The notes under the pieces: model-generated
The model's database searches: none
Told to the model about the DNA's origin: nothing
The model's input: only the letters and a program-made list of their open reading frames with translations
Program-made: the position numbers and the translations under genes
Shown here: positions 28,203 to 36,418 of the stretch, in pieces
Numbering within the stretch: position 1 is the first letter of the stretch
Layout of the letters: every line of letters begins with the position of its first letter
NCBI RefSeq assembly: GCF_034531395.1
Contig: NZ_JARVCO010000010.1
Location: forward strand, 124,001 to 188,000
DNA: 64,000 bases
Reading direction: 5' to 3'
Origin: Pontiella agarivorans
Lineage (GTDB): Bacteria; Verrucomicrobiota; Kiritimatiellia; Kiritimatiellales; Pontiellaceae

Positions 28203-28913
28203 TTAGAGTCCGAGAAACTGAATGGCCATTCCGGAGAGGCAGATGGCGGCACCGGCGAGGGCGTGAGTGTAGCGTTCGAATGTTCCGATCGGAACAAGCC
28301 GGATGCCCCAGCTGGCGGCGAGAACCACACCCATCATAGTGCTGATGGTTGCAACCGCAAAAATTGAGGCGACCAGCAGCATACCCCACCAGCTGTGTTC
28401 AGCCGCCGGGTACATGATCAATGGAATGAGCGGTTCGCAGGGGCCGAGCACAAAAATCGTAAAGAGAATCCATGGGGTAATCGGCCGCACTTTCTGTTCA
28501 TGGGGGTGCGCGTGCTCCATGGAGTGGGTGTGTTTATGCGTGTGCAGGGTTCCGTTCTCATGCACATGAGCATGGGAGTGGGGCCTGTTTTTAATGGCCC
28601 GATGGATGCCCCAGACGCAGTAGGTGAAGCCGAAAATCATCAATAGCTGTGCCGCCAGATTTCCGCGCCACGCTTCGAACCATTCCAGTTTGCTGAGGGC
28701 AATGCCCAGCGCGGCGCCGATGAGACCCAGTAAAATGGAGCCCAGTACATGACCGAGCCCGCAGAGAAAAGTGATCCACATGGTTTTCGGCATTGACCAT
28801 TTACGCGCTTTTCCCATCACGATGAACGGGAGATAGTGGTCCGGGCCGGCCAGTGTATGGCCGAGTCCGATTAGAGCGGCGGTACCTGCTAAAATTGGAA
28901 TGGCTTCTGTCAT
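28203..28913 (-). CDS. UreH/NicO-like metal permease with His-rich loop
   Basis: A 236-residue, six-helix membrane protein. Helix 1 contains GLGHTLAGPDHYLPF, the His-x4-Asp-His type motif of nickel/cobalt transporters and UreH-like proteins. A cytoplasmic or periplasmic loop is packed with histidines (HSHAHVHENGTLHTHKHTHS), followed by LGPCEPLIPLIMYPA. Nickel or cobalt transport is likely, direction unknown. The frame extends to 28958; no good ribosome-binding site favours either start, and 28913 places the first helix at the N-terminus. It is adjacent to a DmeF-like efflux pump on the other strand. Confidence 0.8.
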   Translation of the reverse strand: MTEAIPILAGTAALIGLGHTLAGPDHYLPFIVMGKARKWSMPKTMWITFLCGLGHVLGSILLGLIGAALGIALSKLEWFEAWRGNLAAQLLMIFGFTYCVWGIHRAIKNRPHSHAHVHENGTLHTHKHTHSMEHAHPHEQKVRPITPWILFTIFVLGPCEPLIPLIMYPAAEHSWWGMLLVASIFAVATISTMMGVVLAASWGIRLVPIGTFERYTHALAGAAICLSGMAIQFLGL

Positions 28914-29001
28914 ATGGCCGCGTAGATTGCGCGAAGCTGTTTTGAAAGTCCACCGCATAATTCACTTTGCGACGTAGACAAAATCTATTTAATGTCCCGT
29001 T

Positions 29002-29742
29002 ATGACAATAGGTACACCAGTTCGGGTTGGGCTGATCACGGATATCCATTATGATGGATCTGCGGTGGCACTGAACCGTCTTTACAACCACGTTAATCAG
29101 TTGAATGCCGGCGGTGCTGAAGCGTTGGTGCTGATGGGGGATCTGGTAAACGGGGCCTGCGAAACCAATGCGAAGCGCCTGCTGCGCGAGGTCTCTGCCT
29201 TGTGCGATTCATTCAACGGTAAAACCTATTTTATGCCCGGAAACCACGATCTGGATCATCTTTCAAAAGCCGAGTTTTATAATGCCCTGGGGCGGGTGGG
29301 TGATCCTGCACGGTTTCATTTTGAGACCGGTGGTTATACCTTTATTTGTGTGGACTGCAACTTCACACCCGAAGGCGGGGACTATAACCTTGGCAACTTC
29401 AAGTGGGAAGAAGCCTGTATGCCGCCCGAGGAGATTGAGTGGCTTCGTGCCCGCATATCGGCTTCGCTGAATCCGGTTATTCTGATCAGTCACCAGCGGA
29501 TCGACAAAGAGACCCGCTTTGCCGTGCGCAACTATGATCAGGTGCGAAAAACCATTACGCTGTCTGAAAAGGTTAAGGCCGTATTCCAAGGACACAACCA
29601 CGAAGATGATCTGCTGAACTTCGATGGAACCTCGTACTATACACTGAGTGCGCATGTGGACGACGCCGGCCCGGCCATGCTCGACCTTCGCCCTCAAAGT
29701 GTGCGCCTCATCCGGGATTTCCAACCTCTGGAAACAGTATAG
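29002..29742 (+). CDS. Calcineurin-like metallophosphoesterase
   Basis: A 246-residue soluble enzyme with the complete dimetal motif set in order: DIHYDG (Asp, His), MGDLVN (Asp), MPGNHDLDHL (Asn, His), ISHQ (His) and FQGHNHEDD (His-x-His). The family hydrolyses phosphomono- or phosphodiesters; the substrate is unknown. The stop codon abuts the start of the next gene, giving an operon with the DmeF-like pump. A palindrome copy (29719-29733) lies just before the stop, read as Phe-Gln-Pro-Leu-Glu. Confidence 0.9.
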   Translation: MTIGTPVRVGLITDIHYDGSAVALNRLYNHVNQLNAGGAEALVLMGDLVNGACETNAKRLLREVSALCDSFNGKTYFMPGNHDLDHLSKAEFYNALGRVGDPARFHFETGGYTFICVDCNFTPEGGDYNLGNFKWEEACMPPEEIEWLRARISASLNPVILISHQRIDKETRFAVRNYDQVRKTITLSEKVKAVFQGHNHEDDLLNFDGTSYYTLSAHVDDAGPAMLDLRPQSVRLIRDFQPLETV

Positions 29743-30645
29743 ATGACACACTGCGATCTACACGACCACGATTTCCTGCACAACAGTGAACACGGTGAGC
29801 GTCAGGTGTTGATGGTGCTCGGCCTGACGCTGGTGACGATGGTGCTGGAAATCGGGGCGGGTCTGATTTTCAACTCCATGGCCCTGACAGCCGACGGCTG
29901 GCATATGGGCACCCACGCTGCGGCCTTCGGGATCACCATTTTTGCTTATCGCTATGCCCGGAAACATGCGAAAAATCCGCGTTTCAGTTTCGGTACCGGA
30001 AAAGTCAGTGTGCTCGGAGGTTTTGCCAGTGCGGTGGCGCTGGGCGTGGTGGCGATTCTGATGGCGGTGGAATCCATTCACCGCATCATTGAACCGCAGG
30101 ATATCCGGTTTAATGAAGCGATCGCGGTGGCGGTGATCGGCCTGGTAGTGAATCTGGCTTCCGCGTTCCTGCTGAAGGGGGAGCATCACCATCATCACGG
30201 CCACGATCATGCACACAGCGACGACGAAGACCATAACCTGAAGGCGGCCTATTTTCATGTGCTCGCCGATGCTGTCACCTCGATTGCCGCTATTGCGGCC
30301 CTGATTTTCGGGCGGATCTTCGGCTGGGCGGTTCTCGATCCCGTCATGGGGATCGTCGGTTCGCTGGTCATTACCAAATGGGCGGTCGGACTCATGAAGG
30401 AAACGAGCGGAATTCTGCTCGACGGCAGTGTGGATCCCGCCGTTTGCGAAAAAATTCAGCAGACGGTCGAGGATGAAAAAAGTCTGAAAGTCATTGATTT
30501 GCACGTTTGGGCTGTGGCGCCGGGACACCACGCCGTCATTCTCTCCGTTGACTCTTCCAATGGCTGGACGCCTCCGCAGGTTAAAGCGCTTCTGTCCGGA
30601 ATCGGACATCTGGTTCATGTGAATGTGGAGGTACATCGCGTATGA
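29743..30645 (+). CDS. dmeF: Cation diffusion facilitator, DmeF-like Co/Ni efflux
   Basis: A 300-residue, six-helix CDF antiporter. The N-terminus has several His and Asp (MTHCDLHDHDF), as in DmeF. Metal-site pairs appear in helix 2 (ALTADGWHMGTHA) and helix 5 (HVLADAVTSIAA). The His-rich loop between helices 4 and 5 holds HHHHHGHDHAH. A cytoplasmic ferredoxin-like domain ends the protein (IDLHVWAVAPGHHAVIL). Co2+/Ni2+ is inferred from the DmeF-like helix-2 motif; Zn2+ is possible. It is translated directly after the phosphoesterase stop and overlaps the next gene by 4 bp. Confidence 0.88.
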   Translation: MTHCDLHDHDFLHNSEHGERQVLMVLGLTLVTMVLEIGAGLIFNSMALTADGWHMGTHAAAFGITIFAYRYARKHAKNPRFSFGTGKVSVLGGFASAVALGVVAILMAVESIHRIIEPQDIRFNEAIAVAVIGLVVNLASAFLLKGEHHHHHGHDHAHSDDEDHNLKAAYFHVLADAVTSIAAIAALIFGRIFGWAVLDPVMGIVGSLVITKWAVGLMKETSGILLDGSVDPAVCEKIQQTVEDEKSLKVIDLHVWAVAPGHHAVILSVDSSNGWTPPQVKALLSGIGHLVHVNVEVHRV

Positions 30646-31304
30646 TGAAACTTGTTCGGTCGATTGTTGCTGTTTTGACTCTGGGAGGACTGGCCTTTGT
30701 AGGCGGAACATTCTATTTCGGCACGCAAACAGTCCATAGTCTGCTGGCCGAAAGCGAAGAACTGAAAACAGCCATCTCAACGCTTACGCACGAAGATCAG
30801 ATCGGATTTGCCAAAGTGGTGAAGCAGGAAGAACGCGACGGTACACTTTATACCACCCTCAAATTTGTGGAAACCGCGCGCGACGACATGCTCAACCGTG
30901 TGCTTGAAAAAGAATTCGAAATCGAGGGCGACGTGGTGCACTTCGATGCGCTGATTGTCACCTTTTCGGATCAGGCAGTGCTGGACGGCAAAAAGCGCTC
31001 GCTTTATCTCTGGCGCCGGGTTTACGGCGAAACCATGAATCCATCCGAGGGCTTCGATATTGCCACGCCGGGGACGCATCCGGAACGCTATGCCGACCTG
31101 CTGCGGAACCTGAAGCAATCCGAGCAGGATATCTTTTGGGAAGCCATCTGGAATCTGTCGAACGATCCCAACGCCCTGCAGGCATACGGGGTGAAAGCCA
31201 TCTACGGCAACGCCGTCTACAAACGCCTGCGCCCCGGCCTGATCTACGTCTTCAAAATCGGAACCGACGGCCAGATCTATCCCGAAACCGTGCTGGATAT
31301 GTGA
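30642..31304 (+). CDS. Membrane-anchored conserved protein of unknown function
   Basis: A 220-residue protein with one N-terminal helix (about 8-28) that acts as anchor or uncleaved signal, and a soluble periplasmic part. I do not recognise a family. The middle has KFVETARDDMLNRVLEKEFEIEGDVV-type amphipathic helices and the end is beta-rich (GLIYVFKIGTDGQIYPETVLDM). The start overlaps the DmeF-like stop by 4 bp (ATGA), so it belongs to the phosphoesterase-CDF operon and may help in metal efflux or envelope repair; that is guilt by association only. Confidence 0.75.
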   Translation: MMKLVRSIVAVLTLGGLAFVGGTFYFGTQTVHSLLAESEELKTAISTLTHEDQIGFAKVVKQEERDGTLYTTLKFVETARDDMLNRVLEKEFEIEGDVVHFDALIVTFSDQAVLDGKKRSLYLWRRVYGETMNPSEGFDIATPGTHPERYADLLRNLKQSEQDIFWEAIWNLSNDPNALQAYGVKAIYGNAVYKRLRPGLIYVFKIGTDGQIYPETVLDM

Positions 31305-31316
31305 GGGGGCTGCGCT

Positions 31317-31343
31317 GTAGAACGGCGCGGAGCACCGTTCTAC
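31317..31343. terminator. Hairpin between convergent genes
   Basis: A perfect 9-bp stem, GTAGAACGG with CCGTTCTAC, and a 9-nt loop, 12 bp after the stop at 31304. There is no clear T run, so termination is uncertain. Confidence 0.5.
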
Positions 31344-31363
31344 TTGATAAATTCATTCGCCGG

Positions 31364-33349
31364 TCAGCGGTAGGTGACGGGCACTTTATTGGAATCGAGG
31401 GTTAAATCGACTTCCTTCACCTGTTGGTCCTGTGCGGCGGAAATTTTGATGACCGTGGCCAGATTCTGGAGTTTGGATTCGGGATCCGTGCGCGGCATAC
31501 GCACGCGGATATCGCCCGCCAGTCGCATATCAATAAAGTCAGAATACTGCAGATCGAGACTTTCGATATGGATGTATTCGCGCATATAGCTCGACTTGTC
31601 GCACAGTTCAATAATTTCTAGGGCGGTTTCAACATCCGAAGATTCAATCTGCCCCGACGACAGGTCTATATCCAATCCCTGAATCAGCGGTAGCGAAGCC
31701 TGATCGCTGCTATAAGGAAACATAAAGCCGTCGCAGTCTATCAGGAGTGGGATATTGGAGTTCCGGCCGACAATTCGGGCGACCGGAACGCACTCCTCTT
31801 CAACGGGTTGTTTAATGTATTGTGGGGGATTATGCACAGAGCAGGTGCAGGCGGTGCCGACCGGATTGATGGAATAGGTGCCGCCGGCGGGGCAGACCAG
31901 GGCGGAGAATCCGCCGAGGATATATTCAGAAATGTCGGCTTCGGTGACCGGGGTTCCTTCCGGTTTTCCGTTGATGATGGCCCATTGTTCTTTGGCGGAT
32001 TCGATGATGCGGCGATTGTTCTCACACGTTTTTTCCTGTGCGTTGTGCTGCGCTTTCTGAAAGCTGGGAATCGCGATCGCTGCGAGCACGCCGATGTAGG
32101 AGGAGGCCGCGAGTTCCAGGGGTTTGGCGCCGCCATAGTTGACGTAGGATTCGGAATAAAATCCGGTCGGGGTTTTCAGCGTGTAGCCGCCGGCGTACAT
32201 ATTGGCCCAGGTGCCGGCCATCATGTTGAGCATGGACTCGAATTCCGGATCGTTTGTGCCGCCCATGGCGGTGCCGAGCACATCGAAATAGGTTTTCATG
32301 AAACGCGGGGAGACAAATTCGATGGCTGTGGTTTTTTCCGGCGCATTTTTCAGCAGCTGTTTATAGAGCGGGGTTGAGATCAGGCCGGATTCATTTTCCG
32401 CGCAATCGAGGGCTTCTTTCACGACGTCGAGCGTGGAGCCGATCAGGAGATAGTCGTCGGTCATCACGAGGGTGGGGGAAAGGGGCACGGGGGAGGGCAT
32501 GGGGAGGTTGACGGTGTAGAGTTCGTTTTCGCCGTGCATGGATTTGACGGGTGCAAGGCCCGCCAGCGTGAGCTTCTGCAGGATCAGGTTTCCAGGCATT
32601 GGATCGCTGAGGCCCAGGCCGATGAGCAGGCTGGGTTCGGGGAAGGTGAGGTTGGCTCCGGTGCGCTGCGACAGGGTGACGGTTTTGACGTCTGAAAGCT
32701 GGAGCGAAAGCAGGAGGTCGTTGTTGATCGATTCGGTGATGGCGCTGATGTTGGTGCCGATCAGCATCTGGGCCATCATGATCTGCTGATTGAAGGTCTG
32801 GGCGGCTTCGGGTCCGCCGAATGCGCGGACGGCTTCGTTCACGATGTTCCAGGTTTCGTTCAGGCTGGTGCTGGAATTGGCGGTGTAGGCCGCATGGGCG
32901 GGCACAAATTCAATGCCTTTCATTTCCGCCGGTTCGGAACCGAGCAGGCGCCAGATCGGCTTTCCGGCATCCGCTTCAGCATGCTGGCCAACAGATACGA
33001 CGCGACTGAGTTCATCCTCAGCCGGGGCCATGCTCATGGCATAGGCTTCGAGCGAAAAAAGACCGCTCCATTCAATCGCTTTTTTGATGATTTCAACGCC
33101 GTCTCCCACAACCCGCACCTCTTCCGGAGTGGAGCCGGTCATCGATTTCATCACCATTTGGCCTATGTTCTCGATATGATCCAGAACACGCTGCTCAAAG
33201 GTTTCGGTATTCAGAAAAAGGACCATGTCACCGTCGAGGTCGAGCTTTTCGATCGCCGGATGCATTGGTTTTTCTGCTTTTACCGAAAGCGTGAAAATTC
33301 CGGCCAGCAATATTAAAAGTAGAAAGATGGACGTGTTTTTTAGGCTCAT
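31364..33349 (-). CDS. Chimeric secreted protein: unknown N-terminal domain, pilin-like core, FtsQ-like end
   Basis: A 661-residue exported protein with a signal peptide (about 1-25). Residues 30-410 form a domain I cannot name, loosely like DUF3352 proteins. Residues about 415-505 match the PulG/pseudopilin pattern: VLAAIAIPSFQKAQHNAQ, then CxNNRRIIESAKEQWA, then EADISEYI and CPAGGTYSINPVGT. A pilin normally begins with this hydrophobic piece; here it sits in mid-protein and has no prepilin cleavage site. Residues about 520-661 resemble the FtsQ beta domain (PVARIVG, IDCDGFMFPY, LPLIQGL, KLQNLATVIK, VKEVDLTLDSNKVPVTYR). AGGAA precedes the start. Monocistronic. The domain calls are by eye. 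Confidence 0.7.
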   Translation of the reverse strand: MSLKNTSIFLLLILLAGIFTLSVKAEKPMHPAIEKLDLDGDMVLFLNTETFEQRVLDHIENIGQMVMKSMTGSTPEEVRVVGDGVEIIKKAIEWSGLFSLEAYAMSMAPAEDELSRVVSVGQHAEADAGKPIWRLLGSEPAEMKGIEFVPAHAAYTANSSTSLNETWNIVNEAVRAFGGPEAAQTFNQQIMMAQMLIGTNISAITESINNDLLLSLQLSDVKTVTLSQRTGANLTFPEPSLLIGLGLSDPMPGNLILQKLTLAGLAPVKSMHGENELYTVNLPMPSPVPLSPTLVMTDDYLLIGSTLDVVKEALDCAENESGLISTPLYKQLLKNAPEKTTAIEFVSPRFMKTYFDVLGTAMGGTNDPEFESMLNMMAGTWANMYAGGYTLKTPTGFYSESYVNYGGAKPLELAASSYIGVLAAIAIPSFQKAQHNAQEKTCENNRRIIESAKEQWAIINGKPEGTPVTEADISEYILGGFSALVCPAGGTYSINPVGTACTCSVHNPPQYIKQPVEEECVPVARIVGRNSNIPLLIDCDGFMFPYSSDQASLPLIQGLDIDLSSGQIESSDVETALEIIELCDKSSYMREYIHIESLDLQYSDFIDMRLAGDIRVRMPRTDPESKLQNLATVIKISAAQDQQVKEVDLTLDSNKVPVTYR

Positions 33350-33480
33350 GATGTTCCTTTTGTGATTAAATTCTTTCTTAAAAGAAGATTAAATAAACCG
33401 CAATCCGGCGATGAAATCGATCTCTATTTTTCCGATTATTGGAATCGTTTGAACAACCCGGCTCCGGTATAGCTTTCCGA

Positions 33481-34092
33481 ATGTTGGAAATCATTTATCA
33501 GGATGAAGCATTGCTGGCGGTGAATAAGCCGACGGGGCTGCTTTCGGTTCCGGGGCGGGGGCCGGATAAGCAGGACTGCTGTTTGAGTCGGGTGACGGAG
33601 ATGTTTCCGGATGCGCTGATGGTGCATCGGCTGGATATGGATACGTCCGGGCTGATTCTGTTTGCCCGGTCGCCGGAGGTGCAGCGGAGTCTTTCGCTGC
33701 AGTTTGAAAAACGGAAAATTTCCAAAACCTATACGGCGCTTGTGGAAGGCGTGATGGAGCTGGATGAGGGCATGGTGGATTTTCCGATGCGCAAGGATAT
33801 GGAACAGCGTCTGCCGCCGAAACACATCGTGGATTGTGTGCGCGGAAAAAAGGCGGTAACCGAGTGGGAGGTGTTGGAACGCACCGATTCAACGACCCGC
33901 GTCGCTCTTTTTCCAATGACCGGAAGATCGCACCAGCTGCGGGTGCATATGAGCGCGATTGGTTTTCCAATCGTTGGAGATGTTATATACGGCACGGCCG
34001 GGGCGCGTCTGATGCTGCATGCCCGGACGCTGAACCTGGCCCATCCGGTTACCGGAGAGCCGGTTCATTTGGCATGTCCGGTTCCGTTTTAG
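33481..34092 (+). CDS. RluA-family pseudouridine synthase
   Basis: About 203 residues. It converts uridine to pseudouridine in rRNA or tRNA. The catalytic motif HRLDMDTSGLILFA (Asp in RLD) is intact, with LLAVNKPTGLLSVPG, the TGRSHQLRVHMS motif and IVGDVIYG downstream. There is no S4 domain; the length fits RluA of the 23S-746/tRNA-32 type. An upstream ATG at 33439 is in frame but leads through a palindrome copy; 33481 fits the family start. A one-mismatch palindrome (33475-33489) covers this start codon. The 3' end overlaps the convergent DUF2059 gene by 4 bp. Confidence 0.9.
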   Translation: MLEIIYQDEALLAVNKPTGLLSVPGRGPDKQDCCLSRVTEMFPDALMVHRLDMDTSGLILFARSPEVQRSLSLQFEKRKISKTYTALVEGVMELDEGMVDFPMRKDMEQRLPPKHIVDCVRGKKAVTEWEVLERTDSTTRVALFPMTGRSHQLRVHMSAIGFPIVGDVIYGTAGARLMLHARTLNLAHPVTGEPVHLACPVPF

Positions 34093-34568
34093 GGAGTGGT
34101 CATACCTTCGGTCATGATGGCCTGGATTTTTGCCTGGAATGCGGCCTGATGTTTCATCGCCACCTGTTGGCCGACCATGGCGCCTTCCTGCATGAGCCGG
34201 GGCAGCTCTTCGAGGGTTTTCTTACCGATCGGAGTTTTGTAAAATGCAATCAGTTCTTTCAGTTCGGTTTCGCTGAATGCGCCCTGATAGATCGTGATCA
34301 TCCGGGCGGTCAGTTCGGGGTCGTTGGCGACTGCTGAACCGAACTCTTTGGAGGCGGCAATAATCTGATCAATCTGTTCCTGTCCGATGCCCATCTGTCT
34401 GAACTGGTCAACCTGTGTTGCGAAAACCGAATTGAAGCTTTCCATGAACATTTCTTTAGGGGCCACCATGGAAATGAGTTCTTCAGCGGCCGCCTTGTGG
34501 CTTTCGGCATCGGCGAATCCGGTGGTAATACAGGTGGTCAGTGCGAGCAGCACGAGCAGTTTTTTCAT
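34089..34568 (-). CDS. Secreted DUF2059-family protein
   Basis: A 159-residue exported helical protein. The signal peptide is about 1-19 (ending GFA). The rest matches the DUF2059 pattern: a helix containing AAEELISMVAPKEMF, then MITIYQGAFSETELKELIAFYKTPIGKK, then a polar end. Function unknown; members are small periplasmic proteins of many Proteobacteria and PVC bacteria. AGAAGGATT precedes the start. Confidence 0.85.
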   Translation of the reverse strand: MKKLLVLLALTTCITTGFADAESHKAAAEELISMVAPKEMFMESFNSVFATQVDQFRQMGIGQEQIDQIIAASKEFGSAVANDPELTARMITIYQGAFSETELKELIAFYKTPIGKKTLEELPRLMQEGAMVGQQVAMKHQAAFQAKIQAIMTEGMTTP

Positions 34569-34696
34569 GGTTAATCCTTCTTTAGGTTATGTCTGTGCGA
34601 TGTGCACATAGACTTTCAAACAGTTTGGGAGCTGAGCGACTCCGGGACAAGGCGATTCCGCTTGAAAGTGCCGCTCGTTTCTGAACAATCCTGCGC

Positions 34697-35593
34697 ATGA
34701 ACGATTTACTTTATAAAGGTCATTTCAAGGGGCTGGACATTGCATTCACCTATGTGGTTTCCACCCGGGCAGTGAATGAAACGGTGATTCGGCACGACTG
34801 CGATCCGGCGGGGGCCCATGTGCTGGGCCGTGCGACGGCGGCCGGACTGCTGGCGGCGGCGCTGCTGCCGGAACAACGGCGGCTGAATATCTGCTGGAAA
34901 TATGAAGGCGGATTGAAAACGGTGGTGGTTGATGCCGGAAACGACGGGACGGTGCGGTCGCTGATTTCGCCGAATCATCTGCAGGAATTTGAAAATGCGC
35001 ACGAAGCGCTTTACGGGAATGAAGGGCAGCTTCAGGTGATTTCCACAGAAAACGGTGCGATTATCAATTCCGGAACAACGCCTATTGCGTTGCACGATGT
35101 GGTGAACGATCTTGCGTATCATTATTCGGTTTCCGATCAGGTGGAAACCGGGATGAGCGTCATGATCGGGTTTCAGGCCGATCCGGAAAATCCGGTGGCC
35201 CTGTGTCAGGGCTGGATGATTCAGGCGTTGCCGAATACTGATCTGGAGCGGTTTGACCGCATCCGCACCCGCATGGATGAGCATGGTTTCCGGGAGCTGC
35301 TGGGTCACGAAAGTGCGGCGGAGGGATATTTTGAGCAGATTGCCAACGTGCTGGTCGGAAATGAGCCGGAATATGAAGGGGTCCATATGGAAGTCTGTCC
35401 GGCTCCGGAATACCGATGTACCTGCAGCCGGGAAAAAATGGCCGCCGTTTTGCGCTCCATCCCGATTCCCGACCGCATGACCATCGTAAAGAAAAATGAA
35501 CCGCTGGGGATCAGCTGCCAGTTTTGTAATAAACGCTATGAACTTTCCATTCCCGAATGCATCGCGGCCTGGAACGAGAAAGTTCCGGATTAA
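34697..35593 (+). CDS. hslO: Hsp33 redox-regulated chaperone
   Basis: A 298-residue cytoplasmic holdase activated by oxidation. The N-terminal domain contains TRAVNETVIRHDC, GRATAAGLLAAALL and ENGAIINSGTT. The C-terminal zinc switch is present as CTC (about 253) and CQFC (about 279), the CxC...CxxC set that forms disulfides on oxidative stress. The length is normal. The upstream gap (34569-34696) shows no clear ribosome-binding site, so translation may rely on weak signals. It lies alone between a convergent pair and SfsA. Confidence 0.93.
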   Translation: MNDLLYKGHFKGLDIAFTYVVSTRAVNETVIRHDCDPAGAHVLGRATAAGLLAAALLPEQRRLNICWKYEGGLKTVVVDAGNDGTVRSLISPNHLQEFENAHEALYGNEGQLQVISTENGAIINSGTTPIALHDVVNDLAYHYSVSDQVETGMSVMIGFQADPENPVALCQGWMIQALPNTDLERFDRIRTRMDEHGFRELLGHESAAEGYFEQIANVLVGNEPEYEGVHMEVCPAPEYRCTCSREKMAAVLRSIPIPDRMTIVKKNEPLGISCQFCNKRYELSIPECIAAWNEKVPD

Positions 35594-35645
35594 AGGAGGG
35601 CGGGAAGTGAACTCTTCCTTTACTCTTTTTTAATTCCCTAATCAT

Positions 35646-36338
35646 ATGCATATGCCGAAGTCCATTCAGGGCACTTTAATTAAACGATACAAACGTTTTC
35701 TGGCGGATGTGAAACTGGATGACGGTTCGGTGATTACCGCCCATTGTCCAAACACCGGAAGAATGACGACCTGTGCGGAACCGGGCTGGCGTGTGGTTCT
35801 TTCCGATTCGGAAAATCCGAAACGGAAATACCGCTATACCTGGGAGCTGGTGCATAACGGGACCTGCTGGATCTGCGTGAATACCGGCCGCGCCAACGCA
35901 ATGGCATTTGAGGCGGTGTCAAAAGGCTGGATTTCTGAATTATCCGGTTATGCCGAAGTGCTCCGCGAGCAGAAATTCGGCAGAAGCCGTTTTGACCTGT
36001 TGCTGAAAACCGGTGATGATCTCTGTTACGTTGAAGTTAAAAACGTGACGTTGCTGGCCGATGACGGCTGCTATGCATTCCCCGATGCGGTCACCGAGCG
36101 CGGCCGCAAGCATCTCCATGAATTGATCGAAGTGGTGAAGACGGGACACCGGGCGGCAATGCTGTTTGTGATTCCAAGATCCGACGGCACCGGCTTTCGT
36201 GCGGCGCATGAAATTGATCCCGCCTATGCCGACGCACTGTATACCGCTGCTGAAAAAGGCGTGGAAATTTACGCCTGGCAGGCCGAAGTTTCGCCGGAAT
36301 CGATCCGGCTGGTAAAGCCGGTGCTTAATAGCCTTTAA
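35646..36338 (+). CDS. sfsA: SfsA-family protein (sugar fermentation stimulation, putative nuclease)
   Basis: A 230-residue protein with an N-terminal OB-like fold (GTLIKRYKRFLADVKLDDG, AHCPNTGRMTTCAEPGWRV) and a C-terminal PD-(D/E)xK-like region: FGRSRFDLLLKTGDDLCYVEVKNVTLL gives the Asp...Glu-x-Lys set, followed by FPDAVTERGRKHLHEL. E. coli SfsA was first tied to maltose metabolism and DNA binding; newer work treats it as a nuclease. Two near starts exist (35646, 35652), neither with a clear ribosome-binding site. Confidence 0.93.
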   Translation: MHMPKSIQGTLIKRYKRFLADVKLDDGSVITAHCPNTGRMTTCAEPGWRVVLSDSENPKRKYRYTWELVHNGTCWICVNTGRANAMAFEAVSKGWISELSGYAEVLREQKFGRSRFDLLLKTGDDLCYVEVKNVTLLADDGCYAFPDAVTERGRKHLHELIEVVKTGHRAAMLFVIPRSDGTGFRAAHEIDPAYADALYTAAEKGVEIYAWQAEVSPESIRLVKPVLNSL

Positions 36339-36385
36339 AAAGCTTAGGTACTATCGGCATAAATCTTTAAATATCCGATCCGGGG

Positions 36386-36399
36386 CATGTCAGGACATG
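36386..36399. promoter_or_regulatory. Short inverted repeat before the metalloprotease gene
   Basis: CATGTC-AG-GACATG, a perfect 6-bp inverted repeat with a 2-bp centre, ending about 20 bp before the start codon and just upstream of AAAAGGAG. It could be an operator. Confidence 0.3.
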
Positions 36400-36418
36400 T
36401 TCTGAAAAGGAGAAAAAG

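Noticed and set aside
31317-31343. Relation of this hairpin to the HU terminator (both contain GCACCGTTCT)
   Set aside because: A shared 10-mer is too little to call a repeat family in this window.
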